A stretch of DNA of 64,000 nt from Candidatus Regiella endosymbiont of Tuberolachnus salignus (GCF_964020115.1 NZ_OZ026542.1:1612001-1676000); one strand, 5' to 3'; counted from the first letter of the stretch, positions 43,576-55,844 are shown. Notes: a model not told the origin generated them from the letters alone. Numbers and translations: made by a program.

Positions 43576-44496
43576 ATGATAAAACAAAGGACACTAAAAC
43601 GCATTGTTCAGACCACCGGTGTTGGTTTGCATACGGGAAAGAAAGTGACTTTGACGATGAGACCCGCAGAGGCTAATACTGGTATTATTTATCGTCGTAC
43701 TGATTTAACTCCAGCAGTCGATTTTCAAGCAGACGCAAGGTCTGTGCGTGATACTTTACTCTGTACTTGTTTAGTTAACGAACACAACGTACGCATTTCT
43801 ACTGTTGAACATCTTAACGCCGCCTTAGCAGGTTTAGGAATTGATAACATTATCATCGAAGTTGATGCTCCCGAAGTGCCTATCATGGATGGCAGTGCCA
43901 GTCCTTTTGTGTTTTTACTATTAGACTCAGGTATCAAAGAACTAAATACAGCAAAAAAATTCTTGCGTTTAAAAGAAACCGTGCGTGTTGAAGAAGGCGA
44001 TAAATGGGCAGAACTATCCCCCTTTAATGGTTTCCACCTAGATTTCACCATTGATTTTAATCATCCGGCTATCGACGCTAGCACACAACGCTATACGCTA
44101 GATTTTTCGGCAGACTCTTTTGTACAACAGATCAGCAGAGCCCGTACTTTTGGATTTATGCGTAATATAGAGCATCTCCAGTCCCGCGGTTTATGCCTCG
44201 GCGGAAGCTTCGATTGTGCCATCGTGGTAGATGATTACCGTGTCCTCAATGAGGACGGTTTACGCTTTGGGGATGAATTTGTAAGACACAAAATGCTGGA
44301 TGCTATTGGCGACCTATTTATGTGTGGTCACAATATCATCGGTGCTTTTACCGCGTTTAAATCTGGCCACGCATTAAACAATAAACTATTACAAGCTGTA
44401 TTAGCCAAACAACAAGCTTACGAGTACGTCACCTTTCAAGATAAGGCTGAATTGCCGTTAGCATTTGAAATGCCATCAACACTGTTGGCTTGCTAA
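43576..44496 (+). CDS. lpxC: UDP-3-O-acyl-N-acetylglucosamine deacetylase
   Basis: LpxC catalyses the committed step of lipid A synthesis. 306 aa against 305. Zinc ligands are H79 in [10 protein letters not shown] and the His/Asp pair in [10 protein letters not shown]; the catalytic His lies in FKSGHALNN. The end [15 protein letters not shown] matches enterobacterial LpxC, whose tail directs FtsH degradation. AGGATG precedes ATG. ftsZ, normally upstream, is not present, so the division cluster is broken here. Confidence 0.97.
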   Translation: MIKQRTLKRIVQTTGVGLHTGKKVTLTMRPAEANTGIIYRRTDLTPAVDFQADARSVRDTLLCTCLVNEHNVRISTVEHLNAALAGLGIDNIIIEVDAPEVPIMDGSASPFVFLLLDSGIKELNTAKKFLRLKETVRVEEGDKWAELSPFNGFHLDFTIDFNHPAIDASTQRYTLDFSADSFVQQISRARTFGFMRNIEHLQSRGLCLGGSFDCAIVVDDYRVLNEDGLRFGDEFVRHKMLDAIGDLFMCGHNIIGAFTAFKSGHALNNKLLQAVLAKQQAYEYVTFQDKAELPLAFEMPSTLLAC

Positions 44497-44511
44497 AATA
44501 GCCGTTGATTC

Positions 44512-44654
44512 AGAGAGCCTTTCGAAAGCTTCAGTAACAAAATTAACTCGATAATAAAAAATAAAAGAATGTATTCCACATAACACAATCGAGTGTTTTG
44601 GCGCTTTTTTGACAAAATCTTCACTAACAGAAAAGAGATTTAAAATAAACGCCC
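44512..44654. repeat. Degenerate family-B-like repeat
   Basis: GAGAGCCTTTCGAAAGCTTC at the start and AAAAGAGATTTAAAATAAAC at the end resemble worn family-B ends, with GCGCTTTTTTGACAAAATC inside. Weak match. Confidence 0.4.
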
Positions 44655-44665
44655 AAAAGAGAGTT

Positions 44666-44790
44666 TATACCGTTCGCCTTTGAAGTTGCCTTCGGCTGCC
44701 AGGGGGTGAGACCGATGAGCGTAGACCTACTACGTGATTCGGCGAGCACCCGCAGCCAACAACGCGGCGGCTTCAAAGGCGAACGCTATA
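44666..44790. repeat. Family-A repeat between lpxC and the DUF721 gene
   Basis: TATACCGTTCGCCTTTGAAG ... AAAGGCGAACGCTATA. Both outer ends carry matching G-for-C changes (CCGTTCG/CGAACGC), so base pairing of the palindrome is largely kept. Confidence 0.93.
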
Positions 44791-44831
44791 TTGTAGTAAA
44801 AAATCATGCGTGATCACTATCAAGTAAAATA

Positions 44832-45374
44832 TCAATTTTTTGCCAGTGCAGCCAAACGCTCAAGAGCCACTCGTAGCTTTTTTGGGCAACATTTTGCCAA
44901 TCTTTTTAATTCTTCAGCGCTTTTAATACTTAATCGACGTAATGACACCGATTTTTCCGTACTTGCTGCAAATTTTGCGGACTCTCTCACAATCTCATCA
45001 CCTCGAGCCATTAACCCCGGATTAATTCTAATGTCGATTGATGCCAATGATGGTAGAATTTTCTTTCGAAGTGCGGAAAGCAGATTAGATTGCTCATAGC
45101 GTAATGCCATCATCCAGTTAGCATTAGCTATTTCTAACACTAGAATATTTCGTCGATAATTAGCAGTACGGCACCAAGGTTGTAATTGTGATGGAAGTAA
45201 TTCTTTCACTTGTTGGTTGAGTTTTAGCAATGCAATCGCATGTTGTTGCACGTTATCTATGTGAAGAAAATAGGATCCTGAATTTTCATGTTGAAAATTA
45301 TACGATAATTCTTTCCTTGCTGTCATAGCATCATCGAGCAAAATATTTAATAATTGAGGACAGCTTCTTCGCAT
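44832..45374 (-). CDS. DUF721/DciA-like protein
   Basis: 180 aa with the DUF721 core: LNQQVKELLPSQLQPWCRTANYRRNILVLEIANANWMMALRYEQSNLLSALRK in overlapping pieces, preceded by a variable N-terminus and followed by a basic C-terminal stretch. DciA proteins load or assist the replicative helicase in bacteria without DnaC; the enterobacterial gene beside secM/secA is usually annotated DUF721, and its role there is less clear. ATG 45374 has AGGAG upstream. It is antisense to lpxC-secA, as I recall for Yersinia. Confidence 0.85.
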   Translation of the reverse strand: MRRSCPQLLNILLDDAMTARKELSYNFQHENSGSYFLHIDNVQQHAIALLKLNQQVKELLPSQLQPWCRTANYRRNILVLEIANANWMMALRYEQSNLLSALRKKILPSLASIDIRINPGLMARGDEIVRESAKFAASTEKSVSLRRLSIKSAEELKRLAKCCPKKLRVALERLAALAKN

Positions 45375-45469
45375 TGATAAGACTCCTGCGTTTTTTAAAT
45401 GTGATGAATATTTTAAGTTATTGGCAACAATTTAACAGAGGCTATTTTTTTCGCTTTTTTGGCAGCGTA

Positions 45470-45504
45470 TCAGCGAGCACAAGTGCCAAGTGCCAAGTGC
45501 CAAG
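45470..45504. repeat. Partial family-B end plus 7-bp tandem repeat
   Basis: GTATCAGCGAGCACAAGTGCC is a family-B core fragment; AGTGCCA is then repeated three times. The rest of family B is missing. Confidence 0.6.
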
Positions 45505-45554
45505 CAACACAGTAGCTTTCATAAAAATGCTTGGGAGATTTTTTCCACATTAAA

Positions 45555-45911
45555 TATACCCACTGTCCTTCAAGTTGCCGCTAAGCGGCCAGGGCGTGAG
45601 ACCGATGAGCGTATACCCAATGAATTTCGAGTTACGGCAAGGCAGGCAGCAATCAATCAAATCGGTACATGACTGAAATGAGTGATCGCTGCCAACACCA
45701 CCGTAACTTGAAAGGTAAAGGATATATACCCTTCGTCTTTCAAGTTGCCGCTAGGCGACCAGGGCGATCGACCGATGAGCGTAGGCATACTACGTGATTC
45801 GGCGAGCACCCGCAGCCAACAACGCGGCGGCTTCAAAGACGAAGGGTATAGACATAATTCGGGCGAACCCCCAAAGCCAACAACGCGGCAACTTCAAAGG
45901 CTAAGGGTATA
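45555..45911. repeat. Array of four family-A units upstream of secA
   Basis: Left half copy 45555-45615; complete AATGAATTTCGAG-subtype copy 45612-45726; full main-type copy 45725-45850; right half 45851-45911. Neighbours share TATA or TATAG. The array fills the place of secM between lpxC and secA. Confidence 0.9.
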
Positions 45912-45959
45912 TAACTTTTGATTGCCCATTTAGCGGCATTGTAAGAGACATGAATAATT

Positions 45960-48701
45960 ATGCTCACTAAATTACTCACTAAAATATTTGGCTGCCGTAA
46001 TGATCGTACTTTAAGCCATATGCGCAAAAAAGTATTTTTGATCAATCAAATGGAGTCAGAAATTGAAAAATTATCAGACAGTCAATTACGTGCTAAGACC
46101 GATAAATTTCGTGATCAGTTAGCACAAAATGAAACATTAGAAAATCTAATATGTGAAGCCTTTGCCGTCGTTCGTGAAGCGAGTAAAAGGGTATTTGGTA
46201 TGCGCCACTTTGATGTCCAGTTAATTGGTGGCATGGTACTCAACAAACGTTGCATTGCAGAGATGCGAACAGGTGAAGGTAAAACATTAACCGCAACTCT
46301 TCCCGCTTATCTTAACGCGCTGAGTGGTCGGGGTGTTCATATTGTTACTGTCAATGATTATCTGGCACAACGTGACGCTGAAAATAATCGTCCTTTGTTT
46401 GAATTTCTTGGAATGAGCGTAGGCATTAACATGTCAGGCATGGACGCGGCCTCTAAACGCGCAGCCTACGCGGCAGATATTACCTATGGTACTAACAACG
46501 AATACGGTTTCGACTATCTGCGTGACAATATGGCTTTCAGCCGAGAAGAACGTGTACAACGTGAATTACATTATGCGCTTATCGATGAGGTCGACTCCAT
46601 TTTAATTGATGAAGCACGCACTCCGCTCATCATCTCCGGTCCGGCAGAAGATAGCTCGGATATGTATCTTAAAATTAATACCCTGATCCCAAAACTTATC
46701 CGTCAGGAAAAAGAGGATTCCGAAACCTTCCAAGGCGAAGGACATTTTTCCGTTGATGAAAAAGCACGTCAAGTCCATTTAACGGAACGGGGATTAATGT
46801 TAATTGAACAAATGTTAATCGACGATAACATCATGCAAGAAGGTGAATCTCTTTATTCTTCTAGCAATATCATGCTAATGCATCATGTCACTGCAGCATT
46901 AAGGGCTCATGTATTATTTGTTCGTGATGTTGATTATATAGTTAAGAATAATAGCGAAGTGATCATCGTTGATGAACATACAGGCCGTACTATGCAAGGG
47001 CGGCGCTGGTCGGATGGATTGCATCAAGCTATTGAGGCCAAAGAAGGGGTTGAGATCCAAAACGAAAATCAAACACTGGCGGCTATCACCTTCCAAAATT
47101 ATTTTCGGCTTTATGAAAAATTAGCGGGGATGACAGGTACTGCCGATACCGAAGCGTTTGAATTTCAATCAATTTATAAATTAGATACCATTGTGGTACC
47201 GACTAACCGACTCATGGTACGCAAAGATCTGCCTGATTTAATCTATATGTCCGAACAGGAGAAAATAAACGCAATTATTGAAGATATTCGCGAACGTACT
47301 GCTAATAAGCAACCAATATTAGTAGGCACCATCTCCATTGAAAAATCTGAAATCATCTCTGACCGTTTAAAAAAAGAAAATATCGACCACAAAGTACTGA
47401 ATGCCAAATTTCATGCCAAAGAAGCTGAAATCATCGCACACGCAGGGCGGCCGGGAGCGGTCACTATTGCCACTAATATGGCCGGACGAGGAACGGATAT
47501 TGTACTGGGTGGTAGTTGGCAAAGTGAAATTGCTCTGCTGGACAATCCGTCACAAGATCAAATTGACGCCATTAAAACCGCCTGGCAGATCCGTCATGAT
47601 GCGGTATTAAAATCCGGTGGTTTACATATTATAGGTACTGAACGCCACGAATCGCGACGCATTGATAACCAGTTGCGTGGACGGGCAGGACGTCAGGGAG
47701 ATGCGGGCTCATCACGTTTTTACCTCTCGATGGAAGATTCCTTGATGCGGATTTTTGCCTCTGATCGTGTATCTGGCATGATGCGTAAATTGGGGATGAA
47801 ACCCGATGAAGCCATTGAACATCCGTGGGTTACAAAAGCAATCGCTAATGCGCAACGTAAAGTAGAAAGTCGTAATTTTGATATGCGTAAACAATTACTA
47901 GAATACGACGACGTTGCTAATGATCAGCGACGGGCTATTTATAATCAACGTAACGAATTATTAAACGTTCCAGACGTGAGTGAAACCATTAACAGCATTC
48001 GTGAAGACGTATTCAAACGAACCATTGATAACTTTATTCCACCTCAATCACTAGAAGAAATGTGGGATGTTAAAGGGTTAGAGCAAAGATTAAAAAATGA
48101 TTTCGATTTAGAGATTTCGATTTCACAGTGGTTACCAAATGAAAAGCAAGCAAAAACAGCACCATTAGATGAAGAAACAATACGTCAAAATATTCTGCAA
48201 CAAGCGATTAAAGCTTATCAGCGCAAAGAAGACATTATTGGCAAAGAAATGATGCGAGACATAGAAAAAAGCATCATGTTACAAACACTTGACTCGCTCT
48301 GGAAAGAACATTTAGCGGAGATGGATTATCTCCGTCAAGGTATTCATCTGCGAGGCTATGCGCAAAAAGATCCAAAACAAGAATACAAACATGAATCTTT
48401 TGCGATGTTTTCCTCTATGCTGGAATCGCTAAAATATGAAGTAATGACGATACTAAGCAAATTACAAGTACAGCAACCAAAAGAAATTGAAGCGCTAGAA
48501 TTGCAACATCGTGAAGAAGCAGCCCGTTTTGAAATACAGCAAAAATTCAGCTATAAAAATGATTTTCAAAATGACAAGAGTTTGTTACAAAAAACCACAG
48601 AAGTACCAAATTCAATTAATACCGAAAATAAAGTGAGTCGTAATGATCCATGCCCATGTGGCTCCAATAAAAAATATAAACAGTGCCACGGCCGCTTATA
48701 G
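45960..48701 (+). CDS. secA: Preprotein translocase ATPase SecA
   Basis: SecA drives Sec-dependent export through SecYEG. 913 aa against 901. Walker A RTGEGKT and DEAD-like [15 protein letters not shown] lie in NBD1. The preprotein crosslinking domain follows; NBD2 has [14 protein letters not shown] and [17 protein letters not shown]. The C-terminal zinc motif [13 protein letters not shown] is intact. The start [11 protein letters not shown] is the family start. In E. coli, SecM stalling exposes the secA start; no secM is present here, so that control should be lost. mutT follows after 31 bp. Confidence 0.98.
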   Translation: MLTKLLTKIFGCRNDRTLSHMRKKVFLINQMESEIEKLSDSQLRAKTDKFRDQLAQNETLENLICEAFAVVREASKRVFGMRHFDVQLIGGMVLNKRCIAEMRTGEGKTLTATLPAYLNALSGRGVHIVTVNDYLAQRDAENNRPLFEFLGMSVGINMSGMDAASKRAAYAADITYGTNNEYGFDYLRDNMAFSREERVQRELHYALIDEVDSILIDEARTPLIISGPAEDSSDMYLKINTLIPKLIRQEKEDSETFQGEGHFSVDEKARQVHLTERGLMLIEQMLIDDNIMQEGESLYSSSNIMLMHHVTAALRAHVLFVRDVDYIVKNNSEVIIVDEHTGRTMQGRRWSDGLHQAIEAKEGVEIQNENQTLAAITFQNYFRLYEKLAGMTGTADTEAFEFQSIYKLDTIVVPTNRLMVRKDLPDLIYMSEQEKINAIIEDIRERTANKQPILVGTISIEKSEIISDRLKKENIDHKVLNAKFHAKEAEIIAHAGRPGAVTIATNMAGRGTDIVLGGSWQSEIALLDNPSQDQIDAIKTAWQIRHDAVLKSGGLHIIGTERHESRRIDNQLRGRAGRQGDAGSSRFYLSMEDSLMRIFASDRVSGMMRKLGMKPDEAIEHPWVTKAIANAQRKVESRNFDMRKQLLEYDDVANDQRRAIYNQRNELLNVPDVSETINSIREDVFKRTIDNFIPPQSLEEMWDVKGLEQRLKNDFDLEISISQWLPNEKQAKTAPLDEETIRQNILQQAIKAYQRKEDIIGKEMMRDIEKSIMLQTLDSLWKEHLAEMDYLRQGIHLRGYAQKDPKQEYKHESFAMFSSMLESLKYEVMTILSKLQVQQPKEIEALELQHREEAARFEIQQKFSYKNDFQNDKSLLQKTTEVPNSINTENKVSRNDPCPCGSNKKYKQCHGRL

Positions 48702-48732
48702 TGGGCGCTGACAGGTCTGCTGGAGAAAAAAA

Positions 48733-49137
48733 TTGCAATCTTCACAAGTTTCCGTCGGCATTATTCGTAATGCACAACACAAAATACTGATTACTCAACG
48801 CGCGGTTGATTCACATATGGCAGGCTTTTGGGAGTTTCCTGGAGGGAAAATAGAGCCTGGGGAAACGCCTCAATCTGCGCTAAAACGCGAATTATTAGAG
48901 GAAATAGGGATCACTATTGAACAAATGTCCTTATTTAAAGTGTTGGAGCATCGTTTTTCTGATCGCATTGTAACCTTACATTTTTATTTAGTAGAACAAT
49001 GGCAAGGGAAGCCATTTGGTCGTGAAGGACAACCGATGCGCTGGGTGTGTCAGCATGAATTACAAGCATCAGAATTTCCGTTAGCGAATCTCGAGATCAT
49101 TCATATGCTAACCGATGCCGTCCCCTTTTTAAGTTAA
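48733..49137 (+). CDS. mutT: 8-oxo-dGTP diphosphatase MutT
   Basis: MutT hydrolyses 8-oxo-dGTP to prevent A:T to C:G mutations. The Nudix box GGKIEPGETPQSALKREL continues LEEIGI with all catalytic Glu residues. 134 aa against 129. Start TTG 48733 has GGAGAAA seven bases upstream. N-terminal VSVGIIRNAQHKILITQRA and HMAGFWEFPGG fit the family. It is the last gene of the lpxC-secA-mutT block. Confidence 0.95.
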   Translation: MQSSQVSVGIIRNAQHKILITQRAVDSHMAGFWEFPGGKIEPGETPQSALKRELLEEIGITIEQMSLFKVLEHRFSDRIVTLHFYLVEQWQGKPFGREGQPMRWVCQHELQASEFPLANLEIIHMLTDAVPFLS

Positions 49138-49162
49138 GCGGATACCACTAATCAAAGTTGGA

Positions 49163-49290
49163 AAACCCGTTAATGAATTTCGAGTTACGGCAAGGCGGCC
49201 AGGGCGACCGACCGATGAGCGTAGATAGACTACCTGATGAGGCGAACACCCGCAGACAACAAAGCCGTAACTTGAAAGGCGAAGGGTATA
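49163..49290. repeat. Family-A repeat with eroded left end
   Basis: AACCCGTTAATGAATTTCGA ... TTGAAAGGCGAAGGGTATA. Its final TATA is the first TATA of the following family-D copy. Confidence 0.85.
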
Positions 49291-49392
49291 GCCGAATCAG
49301 TTTAATTTGATTCAAGGCGGAGGAGCGCAGACAGTACAAATAGTACGGCAAGTGACGACAACACTTAAATCAAATTAAACTGCTTTGGCTAT
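49287..49392. repeat. Family-D repeat
   Basis: TATAGCCGAATCAGTTTAAT ... AAACTGCTTTGGCTAT; abuts GGCACTGTTAACAAAGT, the end of the broken IS, exactly as at 42751. Confidence 0.9.
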
Positions 49393-49930
49393 GGCACTGT
49401 TAACAAAGTAATTTAAAAACCTTAAGACAAGCGATGGCGAAAAAAGAAAAGAAGGTGACATCTAGCTTATCAAAGCGTAAAGCGAGTCTTTTGTGTTCTT
49501 TTATTTTGCCGAAGAAACGTTCAATGGCATTACGTGTTTTATATTTTTCTTTATCTTTTGGCGGGATACCGGGATAAATCGCGCCTTGGCGGCGAGGGAT
49601 AACCGGATATTTTCTGCTATCACGAATAAGCTTTTTGGCATCATAAAAATCGTAGCCTTTATCCGCGATAACATCGTTTATCTGTCTCCAGTCTCCTTTT
49701 GCCCACAAAATAGGAAAAACTTTCATATCGGTACGTTGTCCGTAAGAATAAACAAACACTCCTGAGATAATCGCCTGAAAGGCCAACATGAATTTTAGTA
49801 CTCATTCCTTTGCGACCGCGCCCTATCGACTGAGCTCCTTTTTTTTTAAACTCCCTGAGCCAGGGCGGTGTAGGCTCACTGTGGTGCTGTCTATCCAGAC
49901 GCAGTCAAGGCTGATTTTCTTTTTTTTCTG
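49393..49930 (-). pseudogene. IS5-family (IS427/IS1031-like) transposase remnant
   Basis: The DDE core is readable: first Asp in LDCVWIDSTTVSLH (near 49900, frame 1), second in IADKGYDFYDAKKLI, and Glu in RNAIERFFGKIKEHKR. The first part (ending STKIHVG) and the second (starting AFQAIISGVFVYSYG) lie in different frames, with the shift near 49785. The N-terminus is missing beyond 49930. GGCACTGTTAACAAAGT at 49393 is its 3' terminal repeat. Programmed frameshifting occurs in some IS5 groups, but the missing N-terminus makes it non-functional. Confidence 0.8.
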
Positions 49931-49939
49931 CAATAGATA

Positions 49940-50537
49940 AAGCAAATGCCAGTTAAGCGAAGCGCTGTTTGAAGAAGTTAATACGCATTTAGCTTCGCTT
50001 CAGCTATTTATCAAACGGGGTAGCATTGTCGATGCTACGATTATTCATGCACCCAGTTCAACTCAAAACCGGCAAAATACTCGTGAGCCAGACATGAAAG
50101 CCACCCGTAAAGGCAATCAGTGCTACTTTGGCATGAAAGCGCATATTGGCGTGGATGCACAGACGGGGCTGGTGCATTCCCTGGTGGGAACCTCGGCGAA
50201 TGTAGCCGATGTGACGCAAGTTCATCACCTTCTTCACGGCCAAGAAGAGGTTGTTCATGGTGATGCCGGTTAGCGTGGTCACCTGGCACATCCCCCGACG
50301 GAGGGTATTGCCCTTGCCGGGGCAGGAGCAGCAGGTATGGGAAAAACATCGGCATCAGCAAAGTCTCAACGCGAAAATCCGGGCTAAAGTAGAACACCCC
50401 TTCCGTGTATTAAAATGCCAGTTCAACTTTAGAAAAGTGCGTTACAAAGGCTTAGCTAAAAATACGGCGCAATTATTCAGCTTATTTGCTTTGACCAATC
50501 TCTTTCTCGCTAGAAAAATTTTGTTTTGTCGCCCCTA
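49940..50537 (+). pseudogene. IS5-group transposase remnant
   Basis: LFEEVNTHLASLQLFIKRG, SIVDATIIHAPSSTQNR, CYFGMKAHIGVDAQTGLVHS and VHGDAG are classic IS5 transposase; a stop follows. After a deletion and frameshift the C-terminus resumes: AKIRAKVEHPFRVLKCQFNF and GLAKNTAQLFSLFALTNLFL. The N-terminal third is absent. It is head-to-head with the other transposase remnant, so one insertion likely broke the other. Confidence 0.85.
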
Positions 50538-50639
50538 ATTGACCCTTGATACTGAAAAATGTAACGCTATTAGCTCAAAATATAGCATTCATTATCGGTT
50601 CTTCAGGGGTTCCATATAGCTATGACGGCAATCAGTACC

Positions 50640-50778
50640 GCAGAGCATGCGGGATTTTAAGCCTGTGGAGAGTCGGCGCAGTTAGGCCACTCGATAAAGC
50701 AGGAACCCACTGAGGTGAGTCAGGCTTCGGTCTGAACGCGGTATGGATCCTCGCCATTTATGGCGTGGAGGATGTCAA
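50640..50778 (+). ncRNA. Orphan IS200/IS605 right end with omegaRNA-like sequence
   Basis: CTCGATAAAGCAGGAACCCA, GTGAGTCAGGCTTCGGTCTG, AACGCGG and the terminal hairpin ATCCTCGCC...GGCGTGGAGGAT ending GTCAA are the hallmarks of the right end of tnpB-bearing IS605-type elements, where the guide omegaRNA is encoded. No tnpB or tnpA lies to the left; the IS5 wreckage does. The sequence after GTCAA (from 50779), the guide position, is the 3' end of murI. Confidence 0.7.
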
Positions 50779-51648
50779 GGGTAGCTCTTCCATGGTTGAA
50801 AAACCATATTGTTGTAGCACAGGAAGCAGCAAAGCTGTATTAGCATTTTTTTGCGTGCAATAAGCAATATTTTTTGCCGTTGTAGATACCGCTTTCTGTT
50901 GCAGTGACAACAACCAAACAACCCGATGCGCTATTGCAGCGCCGGAATCCACCATCTGCGTGTTATAAGGTAAAATTTTTGCCAACTCTTCTGCTAGCAG
51001 AGGAAAATGTGTACAACCCAATACCACCGTATCGGGAGGAGAGTCCATATTCAGCCATGGCGTTAGAATTTTTCTTAATGCATCAACAGAAACGGATCCG
51101 CCGTGCAGTTTTTTCTCTGCTAATTTAACTAGCTCAGAGGACCACAGTCTTTCAATTTGGCAATCGGCGGCAAAGCATTCAATCAGATCTTGGATATAAG
51201 TACAATGTATCGTTGCACGGGTTGCAAGCAAACCGATACGTTTGTTACGAGTGAGTTGAACAGCGGGTTTAATAGCAGGCACGACGCCGACAATTGGAAA
51301 AAAAAAATGTTTACGTAGGGTCGGCAAAGAAACGGTACTCGCCGTATTACAGGCGATAACCACCAGCGTTAAAGGATGCTGTTGTTGTACTCTAGTGACA
51401 ATTTTCAGCACACGTTCCACAATGAAAGCTTCTGTTTTTTCACCATAGGGAAAAGCCTGGTTATCAAAAGCGTAAATATAATGAATATTTGGCAGTAATT
51501 GCCGGATCTCCTGATATATCGATACCCCCCCCACTCCGGAATCAAAAATCAGCACTGTAGGCCGATAGCACTGATTAACCTTAGCGTTCCGAGCCTGCAA
51601 TGAAATCGTATTCACCTCATCAAATCTGATTGACATAAGCCGTCTCAT
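50758..51648 (-). CDS. murI: Glutamate racemase
   Basis: MurI supplies D-glutamate for peptidoglycan. 296 aa. Motifs: LIFDSGVGGVSIY, IYAFDNQAFPYGEK, the catalytic cysteines in VIACNTAST and VVLGCTHFPLL, and VDSGAAIAHR. The last six residues (LTSSTP) and the TAA are encoded by the IS605 right end, so the native stop has been replaced with only small change in length. Start ATG 51648; a second ATG at 51636 is possible. Confidence 0.95.
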   Translation of the reverse strand: MRRLMSIRFDEVNTISLQARNAKVNQCYRPTVLIFDSGVGGVSIYQEIRQLLPNIHYIYAFDNQAFPYGEKTEAFIVERVLKIVTRVQQQHPLTLVVIACNTASTVSLPTLRKHFFFPIVGVVPAIKPAVQLTRNKRIGLLATRATIHCTYIQDLIECFAADCQIERLWSSELVKLAEKKLHGGSVSVDALRKILTPWLNMDSPPDTVVLGCTHFPLLAEELAKILPYNTQMVDSGAAIAHRVVWLLSLQQKAVSTTAKNIAYCTQKNANTALLLPVLQQYGFSTMEELPLTSSTP

Positions 51649-51743
51649 ATTTTTTTGCCAAGTGAGTTACCATCCTTTTCATTGGCTTTTAATTAAAATT
51701 CTGTGCTTCAATTCAGTAATTTTTAAGTATAAAGTTAACGTAA

Positions 51744-51857
51744 TATACCCACAGCTCTTGAAGTTACAGGGCGACCGACCGATGAGCGTAGACATATTAC
51801 ATGATTCGGCGAACACCCACAGCCAACGCCGCGGCGGCTTCAAAGGCAAAGGGTATA
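51744..51857. repeat. Family-A repeat upstream of sbcB
   Basis: TATACCCACAGCTCTTGAAG ... AAAGGCAAAGGGTATA, shortened by about 10 bp in the left arm. It lies 37 bp before the sbcB ATG. Confidence 0.92.
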
Positions 51858-51894
51858 ATCATAACATTAAGATCCAGACGAGCCAGCAAACACT

Positions 51895-53325
51895 ATGTTA
51901 GAGCAATGCAAAAAATCGACATTTTACGTCCATGATTACGAAACCTTTGGCCAAAATCCGGCGCTGGATAGACCCGTACAATTTGCTGGAGTACGTACTG
52001 ATGACGATTTTAATATTATCGACGACCCTTTAGTAATTTATTGCGCTCCAGCTAATGACTATCTTCCTCAGCCAGAAGCGGTGTTGATAACGGGTATTAC
52101 CCCTCAATATGCTTTGAAGCACGGGGTGAATGAAGCAGAATTTTGCCAAAAAATTCATCAACAGTTCAGTGTTGCCGGTACCTGTACTCTCGGTTACAAC
52201 AATATTCGTTTTGATGATGAAGTCAGCCGCAATATTTTCTATCGTAACTTTTATGATCCCTACGCCTATAATTGGCAAAATGGTAATTCACGCTGGGATT
52301 TGCTCGATGTGGTGCGCGCCTGCTACGCATTAAGACCCGAAGGTATTAATTGGCCAAAAAACGCCGATCAATTACCGAGTTTTAAGTTAGAGCACTTAGC
52401 TAAAGCTAACGGCCTACAGCATTTAAAAGCACATGATGCGATGTCTGACGTCTATGCCACTATCGAGCTAGCGAAATTAGTCAAACAAGCACAGCCACGT
52501 CTGTTTAAGTATTTTTACCACCATCGTAGCAAACACAAAATCAAAGCATTGATTGATATTGAAAACATGACACCCTTAGTCCATGTTTCTGGTATGTTTG
52601 GTGTTCGTCGAAGTAATATTAGCTTAGTTGCCCCTCTGGCGTGGCATCCAGAAAACAAAAACACGGTGATTATGTGTGACTTAGCGGCGGATATATCACC
52701 TTTATCAAGTTTAAATGTCAATGCATTGCGTGAGCACCTTTACACGCCTAAAGATTCATTAAATCCACAACAAACAACAATCCCGCTGAAATTAGTACAT
52801 ATTAATAAATGCCCGATATTAGCCCCTATAAATACTTGGCGAGAAAAAGAAACAAAGCGGTTAAAGATAGACCTCCAATACTGTTTGAATCAGCTAGAGT
52901 CACTCCGCCAAAATCCACAAATAAAAGAAAAAGTGAACGCATTGTTTAAGCAGAAGACACCTCGCCCAGAGGTTAATAATGTCGATGCGCAACTTTATTG
53001 CGGATTTTTTAATGATACTGATCGCAACACGATAAAAAAAATTCAGCAAACATCTCCACAAAATTTACCCGCACTGAATTTTTGCTTTCAGGATCCACGC
53101 TTGGAAACTTTACTTTTTCGTTTCCGTGCTAGGAATTATCACAATACCTTAGATGACACTGAACAACGACGTTGGTTGGAATACCGGAAAGAGGTACTGA
53201 GTCCTGAGAAGATCAAAGAGTACATTCTGCAATTAAACCAACTTTGCTATCAGTATCAAGACGACAAAGAAAAATCATCCTTATTAAAATCCTTGCTGGA
53301 CTACGTATGTCGATTAGCAGGGTAA
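51895..53325 (+). CDS. sbcB: Exodeoxyribonuclease I
   Basis: Exo I degrades single-stranded DNA 3' to 5' in mismatch repair and recombination. 476 aa against 475. DEDD nuclease motifs: FYVHDYETFG, LGYNNIRFDDEVSRN, and AHDAMSDVYATIELAKL. SH3-like and helical C-terminal domains follow (NVDAQLYCGFFND; ending DDKEKSSLLKSLLDYV). The stop is 5 bp before a family-A repeat. Confidence 0.97.
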   Translation: MLEQCKKSTFYVHDYETFGQNPALDRPVQFAGVRTDDDFNIIDDPLVIYCAPANDYLPQPEAVLITGITPQYALKHGVNEAEFCQKIHQQFSVAGTCTLGYNNIRFDDEVSRNIFYRNFYDPYAYNWQNGNSRWDLLDVVRACYALRPEGINWPKNADQLPSFKLEHLAKANGLQHLKAHDAMSDVYATIELAKLVKQAQPRLFKYFYHHRSKHKIKALIDIENMTPLVHVSGMFGVRRSNISLVAPLAWHPENKNTVIMCDLAADISPLSSLNVNALREHLYTPKDSLNPQQTTIPLKLVHINKCPILAPINTWREKETKRLKIDLQYCLNQLESLRQNPQIKEKVNALFKQKTPRPEVNNVDAQLYCGFFNDTDRNTIKKIQQTSPQNLPALNFCFQDPRLETLLFRFRARNYHNTLDDTEQRRWLEYRKEVLSPEKIKEYILQLNQLCYQYQDDKEKSSLLKSLLDYVCRLAG

Positions 53326-53330
53326 ACACC

Positions 53331-53456
53331 TATACCCTTCGCCTTTCAAGTTACGGCTTTGTTGTCTGCGGGTGCTCGCCGAATCACGTAGTATTTCTAC
53401 GCTCATCGGTCTCATCCCCTGGGCGCCTAGCGGCAACTTCAAGGGCGAAGGGTATA
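53331..53456. repeat. Family-A repeat at the left flank of IS21
   Basis: TATACCCTTCGCCTTTCAAG ... AAGGGCGAAGGGTATA; IS21 begins two bases later. Confidence 0.93.
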
Positions 53457-53563
53457 TTGTCAGCGCTAATGATAAAAGACCGTAAATTGCTAATTTAATT
53501 TGTCCACTCAAGCCAGAATGCAGTTTCCTTTGTGGTGACAAAGCCATGAGGGAAATAAGCATG

Positions 53564-55533
<1,970 letters not shown>

Positions 55534-55590
55534 CAAAAACTGGACATTTTAAAGTAGCAAAAAGTGGTCAATCTAAAGTAGCGTTGACAA

Positions 55591-55696
55591 TATAGCCAAA
55601 TCAGTTTAATTTGATTCTGTGTTATCGTCGCTTGCCGTACTATTTGTACTGTCTGCGCTCCTCCGCCTTGAATCAAATTAAACTGATTAGGGTATA
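55591..55696. repeat. Family-D repeat at the right flank of IS21
   Basis: TATAGCCAAATCAGTTTAAT ... AAACTGATTAGGGTATA, in opposite orientation to the other three copies. Before the IS21 insertion it and the family-A copy at 53331 were adjacent and sharing TATA. Confidence 0.9.
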
Positions 55697-55844
55697 TTCG
55701 CGCTGAAAAAATACGACATTAAAATCATTAACCTTTAAAGGACAACAATACGATAAGAACAGTTAGCTGATTTTAGTAATGTCTCATTGTTACACTCATT
55801 CACTATAATTTACATTCTATCATTAGGATTGCTGGGATATTACA

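Noticed and set aside
50538-50660. A tnpB gene for the IS605 right end
   Set aside because: Both strands between the IS5 remnant and the right end contain only short stop-broken frames, no RuvC or zinc-finger motifs.
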